Below are positions 1 through 5,888 of a stretch of 9,759 nt of DNA, one piece after another. Location of the stretch: positions 1-9,759 of the forward strand of contig JAAYFR010000032.1 in the NCBI GenBank assembly GCA_012728155.1, read 5' to 3'. Both the position numbers and the translations under genes were made by a program. The notes beneath the pieces are model-generated. The model was not told where the DNA came from, did no database searches, and was given only the letters and a program-made list of their open reading frames with translations. Within the stretch, counting starts at the first letter, position 1. Each line of letters opens with the position of its first letter. The stretch is from Bacteroidales bacterium. Lineage in GTDB: Bacteria; Bacteroidota; Bacteroidia; Bacteroidales; Dysgonomonadaceae.

Positions 1-240
1 AAACAGATCGAGGCGGAAGGACTTGACAAGATCCTGGAGGAAGCTGGCTTCCAACTCCGTCAACCGGGCTGTTCCGCCTGCTTGGCGATGAACGACGATA
101 AGATTCCCGCAGGAAAATATGCAGTTTCCACCTCTAACCGTAATTTTGAGGGACGGCAGGGACCGGGTGCTAGAACCATCTTAGCCGGACCGTTAGTGGC
201 CGCGGCGGCAGCCGTAAACGGGAGAATTACGGAACCGTGA
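1..240 (+). CDS. leuC: 3-isopropylmalate dehydratase large subunit, C-terminal 79 residues (partial)
   Basis: This is the 3' end of leuC; the start lies outside the window. LeuC is the iron-sulfur subunit of the LeuCD isomerase, which interconverts 2- and 3-isopropylmalate (and citramalate/2-methylmalate-type substrates) in the cytoplasm. The open frame runs from base 1 to TGA at 238-240. Visible are the C-x2-C pair in the segment PGCSACLAMN (fragment residues 22-31, Cys24 and Cys27), which in the aconitase-like family supplies two of the three ligands of the 4Fe-4S cluster, and the conserved STSNRNFEGRQG stretch (residues 43-54) that is nearly invariant in LeuC. The ending with an alanine-rich segment (LVAAAAAVNG) is typical. 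Its partner leuD follows on the same strand after 115 bases, the usual arrangement. Identification is secure; the length and upstream domains cannot be judged. Confidence 0.96.
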   Translation, partial: KQIEAEGLDKILEEAGFQLRQPGCSACLAMNDDKIPAGKYAVSTSNRNFEGRQGPGARTILAGPLVAAAAAVNGRITEP

Positions 241-248
241 ATTAATAT

Positions 249-279
249 GCCAATGAGCCAATGAGATTAATAAGCCAAT
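249..279 (+). repeat. Short 8-bp tandem repeat after leuC
   Basis: Two perfect adjacent copies of GCCAATGA (249-256, 257-264) are followed by a diverged unit and another GCCAAT at 274-279. GCCAATG appears again just after the leuD stop (960-966). The function is unknown; it looks like simple-sequence expansion within the spacer. Confidence 0.6.
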
Positions 280-315
280 ATAATTGATAAGATAACGAGG
301 ATTCATAACCCGAAG

Positions 316-350
316 TTCAAAATCTTGAATTTTGAATTTTGAATTTTGAA
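316..350 (+). repeat. TTGAATT heptamer repeat with overlapping hairpin, 5 bases before leuD
   Basis: The 7-bp unit TTGAATT is repeated 3.7 times without error (325-331, 332-338, 339-345, 346-350) and ends 5 bases before the leuD ATG. TTCAAAAT at 316-323 is the exact reverse complement of ATTTTGAA, which occurs in three registers (329-336, 336-343, 343-350). The leader RNA could therefore fold one 8-bp stem in three alternative positions. A 13-base stretch, TCTTGAATTTTGA (323-335), recurs exactly at 3843-3855 before ilvD. The repeat is seen directly; any effect on translation is inference. Confidence 0.75.
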
Positions 351-355
351 AAAAT

Positions 356-955
356 ATGGAAAAGTTTCAAACAATAACATCAACCTATGTGCCACTTCCG
401 ATTGAGAATGTGGATACCGACCAGATTATCCCGGCGCGCTTTCTGAAGGCAACAACACGGGAAGGATTTGGTGATAACCTGTTTGCCGACTGGCGTTATG
501 ATAAGGAAGGAAATCCCAAATCGGATTTTGTGTTGAATAACACGACCTATTCGGGAGAAGTACTGGTCGCGGGAAAGAATTTCGGTAGCGGTAGTAGCCG
601 TGAACATGCGGCGTGGGCAATCGGTGGTTACGGATTTAAAGTGGTCGTATCGAGCTTCTTTGCCGATATCTTCCGAAACAATGCCCTCAACAACGGTATC
701 CTGCCGGTTGTGGTGAGTGAGAAATTCCTGAGTGAATTATTTGCTTCGGTGAGCCGAAATCCTCAAAACACCGTTACAGTAAATCTGGAGGAACAGTCCA
801 TCACAAATATTGATACCGGCATGGTGGAATCGTTCGAGATCAATCCCTATAAGAAAGAGTGCCTGCTGAAAGGTTTGGACGATATTGACTTTCTCCTTTC
901 CAACAGGAGTAAGATTGAAGAATATGAGAGAAATCGTGCTTTTGTATACGAGTAA
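356..955 (+). CDS. leuD: 3-isopropylmalate dehydratase small subunit
   Basis: This 199-residue protein is the swivelling small subunit of the LeuCD isomerase, which moves the hydroxyl group of isopropylmalate and, in organisms with a citramalate route, converts citramalate to 3-methylmalate. The length fits bacterial LeuD (about 200 residues). Family motifs are clear: NVDTDQIIPARFL (residues 18-30), GKNFGSGSSREHAAWA (73-88, the substrate-contacting loop), FFADIFRNNALNNGILP (101-117), and a C-terminal NPYKKECLLKGLDDI segment (163-177). The ATG at 356 is preceded by A-rich sequence without a Shine-Dalgarno, as is normal in Bacteroidetes, and no upstream start improves the family fit. It lies 115 bases after leuC and 97 bases before the synthase gene, all on one strand, so co-transcription is likely. 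The heptamer repeat directly before the start is unusual. Confidence 0.97.
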   Translation: MEKFQTITSTYVPLPIENVDTDQIIPARFLKATTREGFGDNLFADWRYDKEGNPKSDFVLNNTTYSGEVLVAGKNFGSGSSREHAAWAIGGYGFKVVVSSFFADIFRNNALNNGILPVVVSEKFLSELFASVSRNPQNTVTVNLEEQSITNIDTGMVESFEINPYKKECLLKGLDDIDFLLSNRSKIEEYERNRAFVYE

Positions 956-1004
956 TGAAGCCAATGTATCACTCAATTAATAATTCTCTTTTTATCATAT
1001 TGTA

Positions 1005-1036
1005 ATCATCAAATCAATAAATCAACAAATCATCAC
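1005..1036 (+). repeat. Degenerate 8-bp repeats in the leuD-cimA spacer
   Basis: Four consecutive 8-base units, ATCATCAA, ATCAATAA, ATCAACAA and ATCATCAC, follow each other without gaps. Together with the repeats at 249-279 and 316-350, the first two complete spacers of the cluster both carry 7-8 bp periodicity. The function is unknown. Confidence 0.55.
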
Positions 1037-1052
1037 AATAACATAGGTCGTT

Positions 1053-2612
1053 TTGGGAGAAGTAAGAAAAATAGAAATTATGGATACCACGCTCAGGGAT
1101 GGTGAGCAGACCTCGGGGGTATCTTTCGCGGCGCCGGAGAAGGTGAGTGTGCTGCGCCTTTTGCTCGAAGAGTTGAAAGTGGATAGGGTGGAGATCGCTT
1201 CTGCACGTGTATCCGAAGGGGAGTTCCAATCTGTGAAGAAGATGGCACAGTGGGCGCAAACACATGGTTACATCGACCGACTTGAGGTGTTGGGATTTGT
1301 GGATGGCTCCACTTCCCTCGAATGGATTGTCAATGCCGGCTGTAAAGTGGTGAATCTGCTCTGTAAAGGGTCGTTGAAAGACTGCACCTACCAATTATGC
1401 AAATCGCAGCAGGAGCATCTGTCGGATGTGAAAAAGACGATTGCCCATGCACGGCAGATGGGACTGACGGTCAACCTTTACCTTGAAGACTGGTCAAATG
1501 GCATGCGCGATTCCAAAGAGTATGTCTTCCAGATGATGGACGGATTGAAAGACGAGGCGGTTGCCCGTTTCATGTTGCACGACACGCTGGGAGTACTCAA
1601 TCCGGACGAGACAAAACTATTCTGTTCGGAAATGATTGGCCGCTATCCCAACCTTCATTTCGATTTTCATGCCCATAACGATTACGACCTGGCGGTGGGC
1701 AATGTGTATGAAGCCATTAAAGCAGGGGTGAAAGGAGTGCATGTCACAGTCAACGGGCTTGGCGAACGGGCCGGCAATGCACCGATTACCAGTGTGGTGG
1801 CACTTATCCACGATCATATGCGATTGAGCACCAATGTGGATGAGTCGAAGCTCTATAATGTGAGTAAGGTGGTAGAGAGCTACTCCGGTGTGCGAATACC
1901 CAATAATAAGCCGGTGATTGGCGATAATGTATTTACCCAGGTAGCGGGTGTACATGCGGATGGGGATAAAAAGAAAAATCTCTATTTCAACGATCTGATG
2001 CCTGAACGATTTGGACGTTTCCGAGAATATGCGCTGGGAAAAAACGCAGGACGATCCAATATCATCAAGAATCTGGAGGCATTGGGTATCGAACTCGACG
2101 ACGAGTCTACCCGCAAAGTGACGGCCCGTATCATTGAACTTGGCGATCGGAAAGAGATAGTCAGCCTCGATGAACTGCCCTACATCGTTTCCGACGTGTT
2201 GAAGAACGGCATTGAAAATCAAGATATCAAAATGCTTAATTATTCGCTTACACTGACGGACGGACTGCGGCCGACGGCTACTGTAAAGATATCGATAAAA
2301 GGTGAGGTATATCAGGAAACCTCTGCCGGAGAAGGACAATATCATGCCTTTTCCAAAGCGATGTACAAGATATACAAGAAATTGGATAAGCCTTCTCCGG
2401 AACTGATTGACTACGTGGTGGTAATCCCGCCCGGAGGAAAGACCAACGCCTATGTGCAGACGGTAATCACCTGGAAGTTTCAAGAAAAGATATTCAAAAC
2501 CCGAGCCCTGGATATCGACCAGACAGTAGCCGCCATCAAGGCAACAATGAAGATGCTGAATATGATTGAGAGTGGGAATATACCCAATATGAATTATATG
2601 AGACTTCCTTGA
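1053..2612 (+). CDS. cimA: Isopropylmalate/citramalate synthase family enzyme, probably (R)-citramalate synthase of the Leptospira type
   Basis: A 519-residue acyl-transferase that condenses acetyl-CoA with a 2-oxo acid. Domains: an HMGL-like TIM barrel (about 6-275), a linker (about 280-390) and a LeuA-type allosteric dimer domain (about 395-519). Catalytic motifs are DTTLRDGEQ (11-19, Arg15/Asp16), HAHND (206-210, metal ligands) and GLGERAGN (235-242). Compared from memory with Leptospira interrogans citramalate synthase, the pyruvate pocket (Leu81, Leu104, Tyr144 there) is Leu80, Leu103, Tyr143 here. Acetyl-CoA and linker residues also match (His301, Asp303, Asn309-Leu310-Tyr311), as do several isoleucine-site residues (Tyr430, Leu451, Tyr454, Ile458, Thr464, Val468). 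Product would be citramalate, feeding LeuCD and LeuB toward 2-oxobutyrate and isoleucine. The start is TTG at 1053, because the next ATG (1080) would remove the first barrel strand. Many databases would call this 2-isopropylmalate synthase, and that activity is not excluded. CDS certain; substrate about 75% sure. Confidence 0.9.
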   Translation: MGEVRKIEIMDTTLRDGEQTSGVSFAAPEKVSVLRLLLEELKVDRVEIASARVSEGEFQSVKKMAQWAQTHGYIDRLEVLGFVDGSTSLEWIVNAGCKVVNLLCKGSLKDCTYQLCKSQQEHLSDVKKTIAHARQMGLTVNLYLEDWSNGMRDSKEYVFQMMDGLKDEAVARFMLHDTLGVLNPDETKLFCSEMIGRYPNLHFDFHAHNDYDLAVGNVYEAIKAGVKGVHVTVNGLGERAGNAPITSVVALIHDHMRLSTNVDESKLYNVSKVVESYSGVRIPNNKPVIGDNVFTQVAGVHADGDKKKNLYFNDLMPERFGRFREYALGKNAGRSNIIKNLEALGIELDDESTRKVTARIIELGDRKEIVSLDELPYIVSDVLKNGIENQDIKMLNYSLTLTDGLRPTATVKISIKGEVYQETSAGEGQYHAFSKAMYKIYKKLDKPSPELIDYVVVIPPGGKTNAYVQTVITWKFQEKIFKTRALDIDQTVAAIKATMKMLNMIESGNIPNMNYMRLP

Positions 2613-2673
2613 TAAATTGAAAATGGAAAATTAAAAACAATATACCAATAGTCTTGGATCTAAATAAAAATAT

Positions 2674-3747
2674 ATGCAATTAAACATAGCTGTACTGCCG
2701 GGCGACGGAATAGGCCCGGAGATTATGAAACAGGCGTTGACGATCAGTTCTGCCGTATGTGAGAAATTCGGTCATACGTTGACCTACAAAGAGGCCATCG
2801 TAGGTGCCTGTGCCATTGATGCGACCGGTGACCCTTATCCTGCCGAAACGCATGAGCTCTGTATGCAGAGCGATGCGGTTTTATTCGGCGCTATTGGTGA
2901 TCCTAAATATGACAATGATCCTAATGCGAAAGTACGTCCCGAGCAAGGATTACTTCGAATGCGCAAGCAGTTGGGACTCTATGGCAATATCCGTCCGGTA
3001 ATGACTTTCCCTTCACTGATTCATAAGTCGCCGTTACGGGCCGATCTGGTAGACGGTGCCGACTTTGTCTGTATCCGTGAACTTACAGGCGGTATGTATT
3101 TCGGTCGCCCCCAGGGGAGGAGTGAAGATGGCAATACCGCCTATGACACTTGTGTATACACCCGTGAAGAGGTGGAACGGGTGCTGCACCTGGCTTATAA
3201 ATTTGCCGGACAACGCCGTAAGAAGCTGACGGTAGTAGATAAGGCGAATGTAATTGCTACCTCACGTCTCTGGCGTCAGATCGCTCAGGAGATCGCCACC
3301 CAATATCCCGATATAGAGACCGATTTCCTTTTTGTGGACAATGCTGCCATGCGTATTATCCAGTGGCCAAAAAGCTTCGATGTGATGGTGACAGAAAATC
3401 TGTTCGGCGACATACTTACCGATGAAGCTTCGGTGATTACCGGTTCGTTGGGATTGCTCCCTTCGGCATCGGTTGGATTGCATACATCGTTGTTCGAGCC
3501 GATCCACGGATCTTATCCGCAGGCGACCGGTAAAAATATTGCCAATCCGTTGGCGATGATCCTCTCTGCCGCTCTGATGTTTGAATATGCTTTCAACCTG
3601 ATGGAAGAGGGAGCACTTATCCGTGAGGCGGTCAACGCAAGTCTCGAAGCAGGTGTCGTTACCGAAGATATCGCCGACGGTGGAAAAACATACACTACCT
3701 CTGAAGTAGGAGAGTGGATTGAGCGGTTTATAAGAAACAAGAAATAA
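2674..3747 (+). CDS. leuB: 3-isopropylmalate dehydrogenase
   Basis: A 357-residue NAD-dependent beta-decarboxylating dehydrogenase, the expected length for LeuB. It oxidises 3-isopropylmalate to 4-methyl-2-oxopentanoate (leucine pathway) and, where citramalate is made, 3-methylmalate to 2-oxobutyrate. Seen in order are LPGDGIGPEI (8-17), LLRMRKQLGLYGNIRPV (93-109, substrate arginines), IRELTGGMYFG (134-144, Arg135 and Tyr142), VDKANVIATSRLW (188-200, Lys190), the metal aspartates in LFGDILTDEAS (243-253, Asp246 and Asp250), and FEPIHGSYPQATGKNIANP (274-292, NAD-binding loop). The TGG at 138-140 and the length favour LeuB over isocitrate or tartrate dehydrogenases. The ATG at 2674 lies in an A/T-rich leader 61 bases after the synthase gene. 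It is the last gene of the leu block before ilvD. Confidence 0.97.
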   Translation: MQLNIAVLPGDGIGPEIMKQALTISSAVCEKFGHTLTYKEAIVGACAIDATGDPYPAETHELCMQSDAVLFGAIGDPKYDNDPNAKVRPEQGLLRMRKQLGLYGNIRPVMTFPSLIHKSPLRADLVDGADFVCIRELTGGMYFGRPQGRSEDGNTAYDTCVYTREEVERVLHLAYKFAGQRRKKLTVVDKANVIATSRLWRQIAQEIATQYPDIETDFLFVDNAAMRIIQWPKSFDVMVTENLFGDILTDEASVITGSLGLLPSASVGLHTSLFEPIHGSYPQATGKNIANPLAMILSAALMFEYAFNLMEEGALIREAVNASLEAGVVTEDIADGGKTYTTSEVGEWIERFIRNKK

Positions 3748-3760
3748 GGTGCTAATTCCT

Positions 3761-3779
3761 GCAAATTGGAACAATTTGT
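3761..3779 (+). terminator. Small hairpin after leuB (weak terminator or processing site)
   Basis: CAAATTG (3762-3768), a GAA loop and CAATTTG (3772-3778) make a perfect 7-bp inverted repeat, extended by a G-U pair (3761/3779). It starts 14 bases after the leuB stop and is followed by TTCGATTT rather than a clean U-run. The stem is A/T-rich, so if it ends transcription it is leaky. It marks the border between the leu and ilv halves. Confidence 0.35.
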
Positions 3780-3879
3780 TTCGATTTACTGGAAAGGAAT
3801 GACAATTGATATAGATTGAATTTTAATTTCTAATTTAAAAAGTCTTGAATTTTGATTCTTGGCTCTTAATGATAAAGAG

Positions 3880-5721
3880 ATGAATAAAAAAATAAATAAA
3901 GGCGATTTACGCAGTGCGACCAGTACGCAGGGGCGCCGGATGGCGGGTGCCCGCGCGCTCTGGCATGCCAACGGGATGACACGCGAACAGATGGGTAAAC
4001 CGATCATCGCGGTCGTCAATTCTTTCACTCAGTTTGTGCCAGGACATACCCATCTGCACGGGATAGGACAGATGGTAAAGGCGGAGATCGAAAAATTGGG
4101 CTGCTTTGCTGCCGAGTTCAATACCATCGCCGTGGATGACGGCATTGCCATGGGGCACGACGGTATGTTGTACTCCCTGCCATCGCGCGATCTGATTGCC
4201 GATTCGGTTGAGTATATGATCAATGCCCATAAGGCCGATGCGATGATTTGCATCAGCAATTGCGACAAGATCACGCCGGGCATGCTGATTGCTGCCATGC
4301 GGTTGAATATACCGGCTATCTTTGTCTCCGGTGGCCCGATGGAAGCAGGTAAAATTGGCGACGAACAGATCGACCTGATAGATGCCATGATAGAGTCTGC
4401 CGACGAATCGGTTTCCGATGAGCGGGTGGCCCAACTTGAGCAGTTGGCATGTCCCACTTGTGGGTCCTGTTCGGGTATGTTCACCGCCAACTCCATGAAC
4501 TGCCTCAATGAGGCGATCGGATTGGCTTTACCCGGTAACGGAACCATATTGGCGACGCATCTCAATCGCAAACAACTGTTTGTCGATGCTGCCCGCCAGA
4601 TCGTAGAGAATGCTTACAAATACTATTCCGAAGGGGATGATACGGTATTGCCGAGGAATATTGCCTCCCGCAAGTCGTTCCTGAACGCCATGACGCTCGA
4701 TATCGCTATGGGTGGTTCTACCAACACCATTCTCCATACGCTGGCCATAGCCCACGAGGGGGAGATCGACTTCTCACTCGATGATATCGACGCCCTCTCT
4801 CGTCGTGTACCATGCATTTGTAAGGTAGCACCCAACTCGAAAAAATACCATATCCAGGATGTGAACCGTGCCGGTGGTATCATGGGGATACTGAATGAAC
4901 TGGCAAAAGCCGGACTGGTCAATACTTCGGTGCATCGTGCCGATGGACGTACTCTGGCTGAGGCATTGAAAGAATATGATATTACCAACGGAAATCCGGG
5001 TGAAGAGGCCCGGAGGATCTATTCTTCTGCTCCGGGTAACCGGTACAATATCGTGATGGCTTCACAGAATGCACAATTCAAGGAGCTGGATACCGATAGG
5101 GAGAACGGCTGTATCCGTAGTGTGGGGCATGCTTATACCAAAGACGGGGGATTGGCCATCCTGAAAGGGAATATCGCTGAAAAAGGGTGTGTGGTGAAGA
5201 CTGCCGGTGTGGATGAAAGCATCTGGAAATTCAGCGGTACTGCCAAAGTATTCCATTCGCAGGATGATGCCTGCACCGGCATCCTTAACGGAGAGGTACA
5301 GGCCGGCGATGTGGTAGTGATTGGCTATGAAGGCCCGAAAGGTGGCCCCGGTATGCAGGAGATGCTTTATCCTACATCCTATATCAAAGCAAGACACCTC
5401 GGAACTGAATGTGCATTGATTACCGACGGGCGTTTTTCGGGTGGTACTTCGGGCCTCTCCATCGGGCATATCTCTCCTGAAGCGGCCGCAGGTGGCGCTG
5501 TCGGATTAGTACGTGACGGAGACATCATCGAGATAGATATTCCTGCCCGTTCCATCAACTTAAAGATTTCTGAAGCAGAGCTTCAGGAAAGAAGAAGAGA
5601 AGAAGAAGCTAAAGGTGAAAATGCTTTTAAGCCTCAACGCGATAGAGTGATTTCAAAAGCATTGAAAGCATATGCCGCTTTTGTGAGTTCGGCCGACCTC
5701 GGAGCGGTCAGGATCATTTAA
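3880..5721 (+). CDS. ilvD: Dihydroxy-acid dehydratase
   Basis: A 613-residue IlvD/Edd-family iron-sulfur dehydratase that converts 2,3-dihydroxy-isovalerate and 2,3-dihydroxy-3-methylvalerate to the 2-oxo acid precursors of valine/leucine and isoleucine. The length is close to E. coli IlvD (616). With the ATG at 3880 as residue 1, motifs are RSATSTQGRRMAGARALW (11-28), VNSFTQFVPGH (46-56), VDDGIAMGHDGMLYSLPSR (85-103), ISNCDKITPGM (125-135, Cys128), CPTCGSCSGMFTANSMN (191-207, Cys197 the likely ligand), DIAMGGSTNT (274-283), EGPKGGPGMQEMLYPTS (484-500) and ITDGRFSGGTSGLSIGH (514-530, catalytic serine region). It is the E. coli-like form with NSFTQFVPGH where [2Fe-2S] enzymes carry a third cysteine, suggesting an oxygen-sensitive [4Fe-4S] cluster, as fits an anaerobe. 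A TTG 21 bases upstream is also in frame, but the ATG fits the family better. Confidence 0.97.
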   Translation: MNKKINKGDLRSATSTQGRRMAGARALWHANGMTREQMGKPIIAVVNSFTQFVPGHTHLHGIGQMVKAEIEKLGCFAAEFNTIAVDDGIAMGHDGMLYSLPSRDLIADSVEYMINAHKADAMICISNCDKITPGMLIAAMRLNIPAIFVSGGPMEAGKIGDEQIDLIDAMIESADESVSDERVAQLEQLACPTCGSCSGMFTANSMNCLNEAIGLALPGNGTILATHLNRKQLFVDAARQIVENAYKYYSEGDDTVLPRNIASRKSFLNAMTLDIAMGGSTNTILHTLAIAHEGEIDFSLDDIDALSRRVPCICKVAPNSKKYHIQDVNRAGGIMGILNELAKAGLVNTSVHRADGRTLAEALKEYDITNGNPGEEARRIYSSAPGNRYNIVMASQNAQFKELDTDRENGCIRSVGHAYTKDGGLAILKGNIAEKGCVVKTAGVDESIWKFSGTAKVFHSQDDACTGILNGEVQAGDVVVIGYEGPKGGPGMQEMLYPTSYIKARHLGTECALITDGRFSGGTSGLSIGHISPEAAAGGAVGLVRDGDIIEIDIPARSINLKISEAELQERRREEEAKGENAFKPQRDRVISKALKAYAAFVSSADLGAVRII

Positions 5722-5736
5722 TGTAACTTTTGCAAT

Positions 5737-5744
5737 TATATTTG
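5737..5744 (+). promoter_or_regulatory. Candidate Bacteroidetes -7 promoter box for ilvB
   Basis: TATATTTG is an exact match to TAnnTTTG, the -7 element recognised by the Bacteroidetes primary sigma factor. It sits 16 bases after the ilvD stop and about 145 bases before ilvB. No good TTTG -33 element is present at the usual spacing (about 5712-5718), so support is partial. If used, transcription would start near 5750 and give a leader of roughly 140 bases. Confidence 0.35.
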
Positions 5745-5753
5745 CAGCTGAAG

Positions 5754-5777
5754 ATGAGGCCTCTAAATATTTTGTAG
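5754..5777 (+). other. Possible leader peptide MRPLNIL upstream of ilvB
   Basis: A seven-codon frame ATG-AGG-CCT-CTA-AAT-ATT-TTG-TAG encodes two leucines and one isoleucine, the end products of this pathway. It lies just downstream of the candidate promoter box and overlaps the 5' arm of the hairpin at 5767-5789. No ribosome binding site is visible. A frame this short can arise by chance, so the call is speculative. Confidence 0.25.
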
Positions 5778-5789
5778 GTCAGAAAATAT
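5767..5789 (+). promoter_or_regulatory. A/T hairpin in the ilvB leader
   Basis: ATATTTT (5767-5773) and AAAATAT (5783-5789) pair perfectly over 7 bp around a 9-base loop. CCTC (5760-5763) and GAGG (5799-5802) could close an outer stem just before TTTT (5803-5806), giving a weak terminator-like shape. Outer-stem formation excludes the second dyad at 5789-5829. Confidence 0.4.
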
Positions 5790-5829
5790 CGTCAGTCGGA
5801 GGTTTTAGTTGCAACTATACGACTTACGA
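5789..5829 (+). promoter_or_regulatory. Nested dyad in the ilvB leader (operator or RNA hairpin)
   Basis: TCGTCAGTCG (5789-5798) and CGACTTACGA (5820-5829) pair at 9 of 10 positions. Inside their loop is a perfect 12-bp palindrome, TAGTTGCAACTA (5806-5817). As DNA the palindrome could be a regulator binding site; as RNA the element forms a two-part hairpin about 60 bases before ilvB. No U-run follows, so it is not a terminator by itself. Confidence 0.45.
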
Positions 5830-5888
5830 AACTTAAATTAGTGAAACAAGAAATACAATTTTAGGTTCAAGTTTAAAGAGAAGAGTGT

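Noticed and set aside
1617..2483. Long minus-strand open frame of 288 codons inside the citramalate synthase gene
   Set aside because: It is antisense to a gene with complete family motifs, and its translation is His/Arg/Ile-rich with no recognisable domain, as expected of a shadow frame.
3859..3879. In-frame TTG at 3859 as start of ilvD, adding seven residues
   Set aside because: The ATG at 3880 gives an N-terminus of family length just before the conserved RSATSTQGR segment, and the extra residues match nothing.
3262..5469. Several minus-strand open frames of 120-180 codons opposite leuB and ilvD
   Set aside because: All lie inside genes with intact motifs on the + strand, and none shows a family pattern or its own spacing and start context.
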